Of a stretch of DNA of 49,533 bases, positions 25,944 to 32,436 are shown piece after piece. Both the position numbers and the translations under genes were made by a program. The DNA comes from Candidatus Cloacimonadota bacterium. GTDB lineage: Bacteria > Cloacimonadota > Cloacimonadia > Cloacimonadales > Cloacimonadaceae. Position 1 is the first letter of the stretch, and every line of letters starts with the position of its first letter. Location of the stretch: NCBI GenBank assembly GCA_023421135.1, contig JAEZUG010000044.1, positions 1 through 49,533 of the forward strand, in the 5' to 3' direction. Below the pieces are notes generated by a model. That model was given only the letters and a program-made list of their open reading frames with translations. It had not been told where the DNA came from and made no database searches.

Positions 25944-25972
25944 TTGACTGAATACTTCGGTAATTCAATTTG
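25944..25972 (+). promoter_or_regulatory. Candidate promoter of ferredoxin-AOR operon
   Basis: TTGACT (25944-25949) followed after 17 bp by AATTTG (25967-25972). The -10 is poor by the TATAAT rule, while CAATTTG partly fits the Bacteroidetes TAnnTTTG form. Tentative. Confidence 0.3.
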
Positions 25973-26002
25973 GTAAAAAGCAAAAAAACATAGGAGCAGG
26001 TG

Positions 26003-26392
26003 ATGAAAAAACTACTGAAAACCTACCCTGATAAGTGTATAGCTTGTCACCTCTGTGAGAGTGTATGCTCGGGTCTCTACTTCAAAGAAGATAACCCAGC
26101 CAAATCTTGCATCAGGATCAATGACAATCGGAATCCCATTGATATGAACGTCTGCAATCAATGCCAGGTATGCGTGAAAGCATGCCCCACTCAAGCCCTC
26201 ACGGTGAATAGCCTGGGCGTGGTGATGCTCAACAAGAAGCTCTGCATCGGTTGTCTGATGTGTGTGGCAGCCTGCCCCACGAACTCTATGATGCATTTCG
26301 ATGGCGCGCTCAGCCCCTTCAAGTGCATAGCCTGCGGTGCCTGCGCCAAACATTGCCCCGCAGAAGCCATCAAAATAGAGACGGAGGAATAG
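26003..26392 (+). CDS. Four-cluster [4Fe-4S] ferredoxin-type electron-transfer subunit
   Basis: 129-residue iron-sulfur protein with four Cys-x2-Cys-x2-Cys-x3-Cys motifs: CIACHLCESVC, CNQCQVCVKAC, CIGCLMCVAAC and CIACGACAKHC. It has room for four [4Fe-4S] clusters. The ATG at 26003 has AGGAG six bases upstream. The next gene, the aldehyde oxidoreductase, starts directly after its stop codon. In known multi-subunit enzymes (AorA of Aromatoleum) a four-cluster subunit carries electrons from the tungsten subunit, so it is probably the AOR partner rather than a free ferredoxin. A flavin subunit (AorC-like) is not seen here. Confidence 0.93.
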   Translation: MKKLLKTYPDKCIACHLCESVCSGLYFKEDNPAKSCIRINDNRNPIDMNVCNQCQVCVKACPTQALTVNSLGVVMLNKKLCIGCLMCVAACPTNSMMHFDGALSPFKCIACGACAKHCPAEAIKIETEE

Positions 26393-28531
26393 ATGGAAAA
26401 CCGCAAAGTATTGGCTGAGTTTCGTTATGAACTGAAGCCCATAATCAGAGGCTACAATCGCCGTACCCTCTATGTAAATCTTGATACTCTCGAGATCAAA
26501 GAGAAGCCCGTGACCGATCTGATGATCGATAAGTTTGTGGGCGGAAAGGGCTTTGATCTCTATCTGATGTGGCACGGAGTGAAGGACAACACCAAGTGGA
26601 ACGATCCCGAAAACGAGATCTGCATCTCCTTTGGCCCTCTCTGTGGCAATACAAACTATCCCGGTAGTGGTAAGTCCATTGTCACCACCATCTCTCCTCT
26701 CACTGGAATCCCGGTGGATTGTAACGTGGGTGGGCACTTTGGCCCCTATACCAAGTTCTCCGGCTGGGATGCTCTGGAAATACAGGGTAAAGCAGAAGAA
26801 GGCGCAATAGTCTTTATCGATGGCGACAACGGCGTGGTGCAGATCCTCTCTGCTCCGGATACAGAAGTGAATAGCCACATCATCTCCGAGAAGCTGCACG
26901 AAGAATTCTCTGGTGGGCCCGAACACTTGCAACACGTCTCCGTGGTTTCCTCTGGTCAAGCTTCCAGCCACGTGCAGATCACCTGCCTGAATTTCTCTTT
27001 CTGGGATAAGCGCCGCAAGGTAGCCCGTCTCAAACAAGCCGGTCGGGGTGGCACAGGTACAGTCTTCCGCGATAAGAACCTCAAAGCTTTGGTAGTAAAA
27101 TACTCTGCTCTAAGCGGTGAAACTAACGACCCCGAAGATATCAAGACTCTGCAGGAAACTGGTCTCAAGCTGCATAAAGAGATCGAGAAAGGCGATACCA
27201 GCCAGTGCCATATGCGTGAGATCGGCACGGCTCACCTGATGGAGATCATGAACGACTATGACCTTCTGCCCATCCGAAACTTCAAATACGGGCAGATGGA
27301 TGAAGCCATTGCTCTGGCTTCCTGGGAGTTCAAGAAGCTCTTCACTCAAGGAATGCCGGATGGTTGCTGGTTTGGCTGTTCTCTTTCCTGTTGTAAAGCT
27401 GTGGATAACTTCCTGCCGCGCACCGGTCCCTACAAGGGGCAACCTGTCTGTGTTGACGGTCCGGAATATGAGACTGCTGCCGGTTGTGGCTCCAATCTCT
27501 GCATCTGGGATCCCAAGGATGTAGTCGAGATCAATTTCTACTGCGATACTTATGGAGTGGATACCATCTCCTTCGGAACCAGTGTTGCCTTTGCAATGGA
27601 GTGTTATGAATATGGCATCTTGAACAAAGAACGCACCGGAGGCTTGGATCTCACCTGGGGCAATGCCGATGCTGCCCTGGAGCTCTTGCACCAGATGGCA
27701 CGCGGTGAAGGCTTTGGTCTAACCGTTGGCAGAGGCGTGCGTCAGATGAAGAAGCTCTTTGCCGATGAGTACGGAGCCGATCCCAAGCTACTTCAGGATA
27801 TGGGAATGGAAGCCAAGGGACTGGAATATAGCCAATATATGTCCAAGGAAAGCCTGGCTCAGCAGGGTGGTTACACTCTGGCTCTTAAAGGTCCTCAGCA
27901 CGATGAAGCCTGGCTGATCTTCATGGATATGGTAAACAAGCTCATCCCTACCTTTGAAGATAAGGCAGAAGCTCTGCACTACTTCCCCATGTTTCGCACC
28001 TGGTTTGGCCTGCAGGGTCTCTGCAAGCTTCCCTGGAACGATATTGAGCCCGAAGACAACGCTCAAACAGACGAACCTGCCAAGGTACCCGAACACGTCC
28101 AGAATTACGTTGATATTTACAAAGCTATCACTGGCAAGCCTCTGGATAAGCACGAGCTGATCCGTCAGAGCGAGCGTGTCTATAACTTCCAGAAGGTCTT
28201 CTGCATGAGAATGGGAAAAGGCCGCAGAGTGGACGATTTACCGCCCTACAGAGCCGTTGGTCCCGTCACCGAGGAAGAATACCTTTCCCGGGCTGAACGT
28301 TACGACACAGCCCTGCGCGAGAAGCAAGGCATCGATCCCACCGGCATGAGTACCCTGGACAAGATGGCCAAGCTGCGTGAGTATCGTGAAGATCAATACA
28401 GACAATTGGTCGATTCTGTTTACAAACGTAAAGGCTGGACTCCTGAAGGAGTGCCCACGCCCGAGCACCTCAGTTCCATTGGCATGGACCTTCCTGAAGT
28501 GATGGAAGTGATCAAGCCCTACTTCAAATAA
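26393..28531 (+). CDS. aor: Tungsten-dependent aldehyde:ferredoxin oxidoreductase family, catalytic subunit
   Basis: 712-residue member of the AOR family, which oxidises aldehydes to acids (or the reverse) on a tungsten bis-pyranopterin cofactor. The N-terminal pterin-binding region is recognisable (VGGKGFDLYLMW near 50, FGPLCGNTNYPGSGKS near 83-98, RGGTGTVFRDKNLKALVVKY near 221-240). Candidate ligands for the [4Fe-4S] cluster are C325, C329, C333/C334 and C544 (LQGLCKLPW); the first gap is one residue longer than the usual C-x2-C. It is longer than the roughly 610-residue archaeal enzymes. It is coupled to the four-cluster protein gene: ATG follows the TAG directly and GGAGG lies in that gene's end. 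Substrate is not evident; amino-acid-derived aldehydes are plausible. Confidence 0.9.
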   Translation: MENRKVLAEFRYELKPIIRGYNRRTLYVNLDTLEIKEKPVTDLMIDKFVGGKGFDLYLMWHGVKDNTKWNDPENEICISFGPLCGNTNYPGSGKSIVTTISPLTGIPVDCNVGGHFGPYTKFSGWDALEIQGKAEEGAIVFIDGDNGVVQILSAPDTEVNSHIISEKLHEEFSGGPEHLQHVSVVSSGQASSHVQITCLNFSFWDKRRKVARLKQAGRGGTGTVFRDKNLKALVVKYSALSGETNDPEDIKTLQETGLKLHKEIEKGDTSQCHMREIGTAHLMEIMNDYDLLPIRNFKYGQMDEAIALASWEFKKLFTQGMPDGCWFGCSLSCCKAVDNFLPRTGPYKGQPVCVDGPEYETAAGCGSNLCIWDPKDVVEINFYCDTYGVDTISFGTSVAFAMECYEYGILNKERTGGLDLTWGNADAALELLHQMARGEGFGLTVGRGVRQMKKLFADEYGADPKLLQDMGMEAKGLEYSQYMSKESLAQQGGYTLALKGPQHDEAWLIFMDMVNKLIPTFEDKAEALHYFPMFRTWFGLQGLCKLPWNDIEPEDNAQTDEPAKVPEHVQNYVDIYKAITGKPLDKHELIRQSERVYNFQKVFCMRMGKGRRVDDLPPYRAVGPVTEEEYLSRAERYDTALREKQGIDPTGMSTLDKMAKLREYREDQYRQLVDSVYKRKGWTPEGVPTPEHLSSIGMDLPEVMEVIKPYFK

Positions 28532-28551
28532 GAATCATCCAAAATATAAAG

Positions 28552-28581
28552 AGAATCCCCACCTAAAAAGGTGGGGATTCT
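28552..28581. terminator. Bidirectional terminator between convergent genes
   Basis: Perfect 13-bp stem, 28552-28564 with 28569-28581, loop AAAA, between the AOR gene (plus) and the thioredoxin-like gene (minus). T-rich sequence follows on both sides but is not a clean run. Confidence 0.8.
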
Positions 28582-28597
28582 TCTATGATTCTTATAC

Positions 28598-29137
28598 TTA
28601 GTTTCTTGTCAGTAGTCCGCGCAAGTGAGCCACGTAGGCAGCAGCGCCACCTTGTCTGTAGCTCGTCCGGTTGATCTCAGTCCCTTGGCTGTTTACCAGC
28701 ACTATCGTGGGGTATCCTTCAATCCGGAAACGTTCCTGCAAAGACCTGTTTTGTGCCTTTAGCTCATCAGATTGGGGAAGGCTGCGGGGAAAATCCAAAG
28801 TCAGCAGCACCAGATTAGCCGAAGCGTAATCTATAAAATCCTGTTGACTGAAGACTTCATTGCGCAATCTGATACACCAGCCACACCAATCCGAACCTGT
28901 GAAATTGACCAGCACAGGACGGTTCAGCGCAGCAGAGAAACGCAAGGCATCTTCCCAATTTGTGATCCACTCACCATTCACATAACCTTCAACGGCTTGT
29001 TGAACTTCTCCGGCCGGAGCCCCAGGAGTGGCTTCTTCAGCTGCAGGAGAAGGGACTTTATCACCAGGTTTGGGAGCTGGTGCACAACCCAGCAGAACCA
29101 CCAGCGAGATCATTAAGATCGTTAAAGCCAGCTTCAT
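28598..29137 (-). CDS. Thioredoxin-fold lipoprotein
   Basis: 179-residue exported lipoprotein: signal LVVLLGC with lipid Cys18, a Pro/Ala/Glu-rich linker (about 19-48), then a thioredoxin_7-type domain with the redox site W84-C-G-W-C88 and the cis-Pro in EGYPTIVLV (about 141-149). It likely acts as a periplasmic disulfide reductase or DsbD-like partner. Its ATG overlaps the OsmC stop by four bases (ATGA), and it is the last gene of the glutaredoxin-MarR-OsmC-thioredoxin operon. Confidence 0.9.
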   Translation of the reverse strand: MKLALTILMISLVVLLGCAPAPKPGDKVPSPAAEEATPGAPAGEVQQAVEGYVNGEWITNWEDALRFSAALNRPVLVNFTGSDWCGWCIRLRNEVFSQQDFIDYASANLVLLTLDFPRSLPQSDELKAQNRSLQERFRIEGYPTIVLVNSQGTEINRTSYRQGGAAAYVAHLRGLLTRN

Positions 29138-29568
29138 ATCTTCACCTCTACATCGTTTATATATATCTTCACGATAACTTCAGCAGATTTCTTCAGCATG
29201 GCATTCACGCCGCAATACTGCTCGGTAGAAAGCATCACCGCCTTCTTGAGTTTATCCTCAGGCAGAGCTTCCCCCTCAAAGTAGAAACTGAAGCGAATAG
29301 TCTTATAGACCACCGGATGTTCTTCCGTAGAATCGGCATCAGCTTCCATTCTGAAGGTATAGGGAGGGATCTTCATCTTGGCAAGAATCGAGACCACATC
29401 CATACCCGAACAGCCGCACAGAGCTGCCAGAAGCAGTGGTTTGGGGCGAGGACCTTTATCTTGGCCGCCCCATTCATTATCAGCATCCATCAGCAGATGA
29501 TGACCGTTGACATTCGCGTCAAAAGTCATCCCATCGCGCCAATGGGTTATTACTTTCTTGGTTGACAT
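29134..29568 (-). CDS. OsmC/Ohr-family protein
   Basis: 144-residue protein of the OsmC superfamily. Conserved cysteines are C51/C53 in LCGCSGMDV and C119 in STEQYCGVNAML; OsmC and Ohr members use such a pair to reduce organic hydroperoxides. The sequence is nearer to the YhfA/OsmC-like branch, some of which have other roles, so peroxidase activity is likely but not proven. The start shares one base with the MarR stop (TAATG), indicating translational coupling. Confidence 0.9.
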   Translation of the reverse strand: MSTKKVITHWRDGMTFDANVNGHHLLMDADNEWGGQDKGPRPKPLLLAALCGCSGMDVVSILAKMKIPPYTFRMEADADSTEEHPVVYKTIRFSFYFEGEALPEDKLKKAVMLSTEQYCGVNAMLKKSAEVIVKIYINDVEVKI

Positions 29569-30023
29569 TAAATCTCCACGTAGGTTTCCTTGAGCACTTC
29601 CTCATACTTATCTACATAAGTTTTGAAAGCTTTATAAATATCGTCCAGATTCTTTTCAGAGATCTTGGAGATGATCTTCTTTTGATGGTCAACGACCGTC
29701 TGTTGGCTGTTTTCTGCCAGCTTACTACCCTTATCGGTAATCATGGCAAACCAGCAACGGCGATCTTGTTCTGAGGGCTTTCTGGTCACCAGTTTCTTGG
29801 CTACCAAATTGTCCATGATGCGTGTTACGCGACTGTGAGAAACATTCAGCACCTTGGCCAGTTCATTCATATTGGCCGGTGACTTGATGGAATGAAGATA
29901 GTTAAGAAGATGGCACTCCATCTTTCCTGCCTGCAGACATGCCTTCTGCGAATAATCGATGTCACTCAGGATCACCTGCAACCTTGTGATCAGTTCGTGG
30001 AACTTTTCGGGATAATTAGCCAT
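29568..30023 (-). CDS. MarR-family transcriptional regulator
   Basis: 151-residue winged-helix DNA-binding protein. The recognition region is MNELAKVLNVSHSRVTRIMDNLVAKKLVTR (about 52-81), followed by the wing with SEQDRRCWFAMITDKG. Cysteines at 29 and 37 in the N-terminal dimerisation helix lie where OhrR-type sensors have their peroxide-reactive Cys, and C90 lies in the wing. With glutaredoxin, OsmC and thioredoxin genes in the same operon, a redox-sensing autoregulator is the natural reading, though that is inference. A strong AAGGAG precedes the start. Confidence 0.92.
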   Translation of the reverse strand: MANYPEKFHELITRLQVILSDIDYSQKACLQAGKMECHLLNYLHSIKSPANMNELAKVLNVSHSRVTRIMDNLVAKKLVTRKPSEQDRRCWFAMITDKGSKLAENSQQTVVDHQKKIISKISEKNLDDIYKAFKTYVDKYEEVLKETYVEI

Positions 30024-30038
30024 TTGTAACTCCTTTTT

Positions 30039-30281
30039 TTACTTTTTAAGCTCTAATAATCGATCGATTTTTACACGATCGAAGCCCACAACCGGCTGGT
30101 TATTGATCCAAAGCTGGGGAACGCCCTGTTGCCCAGTTTTTCGGATCATATCCCTAAGTCCGGTATCATCTTTTGATACATCAACATCACGGTAGGTGAA
30201 ACCATTCTGGCGCAAATAGCCTTTCAGTTTCTTACACCAAGCACAGGTGGGAGTGCTAAATACGATTATTTTATGGTTCAT
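30039..30281 (-). CDS. Glutaredoxin (NrdH-like)
   Basis: 80-residue thiol-disulfide protein with active site C13-A-W-C16 and the cis-Pro in QGVPQLWINN. It is the first gene of the redox operon, with an AGAGG ribosome site. The length is that of NrdH/Grx-like proteins; whether it is reduced by glutathione or thioredoxin reductase is not visible. Confidence 0.93.
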   Translation of the reverse strand: MNHKIIVFSTPTCAWCKKLKGYLRQNGFTYRDVDVSKDDTGLRDMIRKTGQQGVPQLWINNQPVVGFDRVKIDRLLELKK

Positions 30282-30299
30282 AATTTCACCTCTGGGGAC

Positions 30300-30328
30300 A
30301 TATTAATGCACCCCCCCAATATTGCCAA
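30300..30328 (-). promoter_or_regulatory. Promoter of the redox operon
   Basis: Minus-strand TTGGCA (30328-30323) and TAATAT (30305-30300) spaced exactly 17 bp. The spacer contains a run of seven G. The predicted start lies about 10-20 bases before the glutaredoxin ATG. Confidence 0.65.
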
Positions 30329-30388
30329 ACCTTTTTTTTGAATTCTGGTCTTTTTTGTAGTGAAGCAGTATTTGCCCCGCCCACAGAA

Positions 30389-30396
30389 TATATTTG
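30389..30396 (+). promoter_or_regulatory. Candidate -7 promoter element of radA
   Basis: TATATTTG matches the Bacteroidetes TAnnTTTG consensus and sits within ATATATTTGAG, an 11-mer also present in the efflux operon leader at 6991-7001 (minus). The expected upstream TTTG is present (30371-30374), but the 14-bp spacing is shorter than usual. Confidence 0.35.
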
Positions 30397-30465
30397 AGGA
30401 AAAATAATCCTTGCCAATTTTTTCCCTGCCTCAAAACTGAGAAAAAGCCTAAACGGGAGACGACG

Positions 30466-31794
30466 ATGGCAGCAGCCTATTTTTGTTCGGAATGCGGTTA
30501 CGAAACTACCAAGTGGAGCGGTAAATGCCCACAATGCGGAGCTTGGGACACCTTTAAAGAGAGCTCGGTGGTCACCGGAAAGAAAGGCAAACTCATTGCC
30601 TCCAAACAATCCAAACCAGAAAGAATAAAAGATCTCAAAGCCACCAGTGTGGAACGGATTTCCACCAGCAGCAGCGAATTTGATCTTGTTTTGGGCGGAG
30701 GTATTGTGCCCGGAATGTTGATTCTGATCGGTGGTGAGCCCGGCATCGGCAAATCCACCCTCATGCTCCAGCTCAGCGAGTGGATCGGCAAGCTCAAGCT
30801 CAGCGTGCTCTACTGCTCCGGTGAAGAAAGCATGGAACAGATCCGCCAGCGCAGCAACCGGTTAGGAGTTCACGACGAAAACATCTGGTTACTTTGCACC
30901 AACGACACGGAACAGATCATAGAATCGGTGGCAGAATACAAGCCCGCCCTGGTGATCGTGGATTCCATCCAATCCGTATCTATCCCTTCTCTGGATTCCA
31001 TCCCGGGCAGCGTGACCCAGCTCCGGGAAAGCTGCAATCGCCTTTTGAGACTGGCCAAGACCGAAAACATCCCAATTTTCCTGGTGGGTCACGTAACCAA
31101 AGAAGGCTTCGTGGCAGGACCCAAGATCCTGGAACATATGGTGGACACAGTACTCTATTTTGAGGGCGAACTGCGCAATCACTACAAAATCCTTCGCGCC
31201 GTTAAGAACCGCTTTGGCGCAACCAACGAGATTGGCCTCTTTGAGATGACCGGCAATGGCCTGATGGAAGTGACCGATCCCAACAACGTTTTTCTGAGCC
31301 GGGACAACAACCAGATCGGCTCTGCCGCCGCCTGCATCATGGAAGGCAGCCGCAGCTTCATTGTGGAAGTGCAATCCCTGGCCACCGGCTCCAATTATGG
31401 CACCCCGCAGCGCGTGGTCATGGGCTTGGAACAAAAGAAACTAGCCTTACTTCTAGCCATACTGGAAAAGAACCTGGCACTCTACCTGCGCAGCAGCGAT
31501 GTCTTCATCAACCTCACCGGAGGCATCCGCAGCAGCGATCCCAGCCTCGATCTCTCCATCCTCGCTGCCATCATCTCCAGCCTCAAAGACGCTCCAGTTC
31601 CGGAGAACTCCGTCTTCATCGGCGAAGTGGGACTCAATGGCGAGATCCGTCCCGTGAGTCAGATCGACACCCGCATCAAAGAAGCCATCAAGCTGGGCTT
31701 TGATAAAATCTATATCTCTCACCATGCCAAGACCAAGCAAAAGAACAAGGTCATCCGCCTCCAGGATGTGAAGGATCTCTATAAGCTCTTTTAA
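30466..31794 (+). CDS. radA: DNA repair protein RadA
   Basis: 442-residue RecA-like ATPase/helicase that promotes branch migration of recombination intermediates. It has the N-terminal zinc finger CSECG...CPQCG (residues about 7-26), Walker A GGEPGIGKST (about 91-100), the RadA-specific KNRFG motif and a C-terminal Lon-protease-like domain (ENSVFIGEVGLNGEIRPV). I chose the ATG at 30466, with GGGAG upstream, since it gives the canonical FCSECG start; an upstream in-frame ATG at 30394 is unlikely. Confidence 0.97.
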   Translation: MAAAYFCSECGYETTKWSGKCPQCGAWDTFKESSVVTGKKGKLIASKQSKPERIKDLKATSVERISTSSSEFDLVLGGGIVPGMLILIGGEPGIGKSTLMLQLSEWIGKLKLSVLYCSGEESMEQIRQRSNRLGVHDENIWLLCTNDTEQIIESVAEYKPALVIVDSIQSVSIPSLDSIPGSVTQLRESCNRLLRLAKTENIPIFLVGHVTKEGFVAGPKILEHMVDTVLYFEGELRNHYKILRAVKNRFGATNEIGLFEMTGNGLMEVTDPNNVFLSRDNNQIGSAAACIMEGSRSFIVEVQSLATGSNYGTPQRVVMGLEQKKLALLLAILEKNLALYLRSSDVFINLTGGIRSSDPSLDLSILAAIISSLKDAPVPENSVFIGEVGLNGEIRPVSQIDTRIKEAIKLGFDKIYISHHAKTKQKNKVIRLQDVKDLYKLF

Positions 31795-31796
31795 GA

Positions 31797-31824
31797 GTGA
31801 CGAGTGACAAGTGACGAGTGACCA
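31797..31824. repeat. Heptamer tandem repeat
   Basis: Four copies of GTGACNA with period 7 (GTGACGA, GTGACAA, GTGACGA, GTGACCA) begin two bases after the radA stop. The reverse complement GTCACTT/GTCACTC occurs as a pair at 23405-23418. Confidence 0.8.
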
Positions 31825-31856
31825 GAGCTGCGCTGCTGTCAGTGAACAGAATACAG

Positions 31857-31888
31857 AGCTACCAACCCGATTTAACGGGTTAGGAGCT
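31857..31888 (+). terminator. Hairpin, possible radA terminator without T run
   Basis: AACCCG/CGGGTT (31864-31869, 31876-31881) with an outer AGCT/AGCT pair (31857-31860, 31885-31888) and loop ATTTAA. No T run follows, so a terminator role is uncertain. Confidence 0.4.
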
Positions 31889-31960
31889 ATTGTATGGTCA
31901 GTGTTGCTGGAATATGTCAAGACGCGCTGGGTATAGAACTAGAATTCATCGTTATCTAGC

Positions 31961-32055
31961 CAGACTACACATGCCGTCATTCCGGGATTTCCGGGGTCCC
32001 CAAACCTTCTTCTCCCAGACTACACGTCCCGTCATTCCGGGAATTCGGGGTCTCC
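31961..32055. repeat. Imperfect direct repeat, 40 bp, period 55
   Basis: 31961-32000 and 32016-32055 share CAGACTACAC, the core CCGTCATTCCGGGA and GGGGT, with a few changes. The CGTCATTCCGGGA core looks like widespread bacterial intergenic repeat families. It lies within the 642-bp gap 31795-32436 between radA and the 7TM-HD gene, in which I see repeats but no convincing gene. Confidence 0.7.
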
Positions 32056-32189
32056 GAAGCCGAACGAAGAGAGGCTTTGGGGCAGAATTACCCGGAATCC
32101 AGAAAGACTATGCCTGAAGTTGCGCGGTATCACTCAAGCAGAGTCTTTCAAATAGTGGGTGAACAAGCTCCGTGGATTCCTGACTCCTT

Positions 32190-32217
32190 GTTTCAAACCG
32201 CTGCGCAGGTTTGAAAC
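32190..32217. repeat. Palindromic hairpin
   Basis: GTTTCAAACC (32190-32199) and GGTTTGAAAC (32208-32217) are perfect 10-bp arms with an 8-base loop. An outer TTCCTGA/TCAGGAA pair flanks them. No T run; likely part of a dispersed intergenic element. Confidence 0.7.
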
Positions 32218-32286
32218 AACTCTCAGGAATGACGGATCATGGGGCGGGGGGTGGAGCGTAATGACGTGAAGTGGTACTCTTCATAA

Positions 32287-32347
32287 ACCCCGCCCTGCGG
32301 GGTGGCATCTGCGGAGCCCATAGTGAAGGCGCAGCCTGAACTATGGG
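32287..32347. repeat. Two adjacent hairpins
   Basis: ACCCCGC/GCGGGGT (32287-32293, 32297-32303) with a 3-base loop, followed by CCCATAGT/ACTATGGG (32317-32324, 32340-32347). The loop of the second contains GCAGCCTGA, which also occurs at about 8321 next to the nested inverted-repeat element. Confidence 0.65.
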
Positions 32348-32436
32348 TAATCTCGGCATCTGGAAATGTCTGAAGTGAAACCTCCTCCCCCACACTAAGC
32401 TTGACAGATTTTGCCACTCCCAATAGCTGTGGAAAC

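Noticed and set aside
26012..27037. 341-codon open frame opposite the ferredoxin and AOR genes
   Set aside because: It is a shadow of two clearly functional genes; its His/Ile-rich product shows no domain.
31890..32117. 75-codon open frame in the repeat mosaic
   Set aside because: It is formed by the direct repeats, has no ribosome site and no recognisable product.
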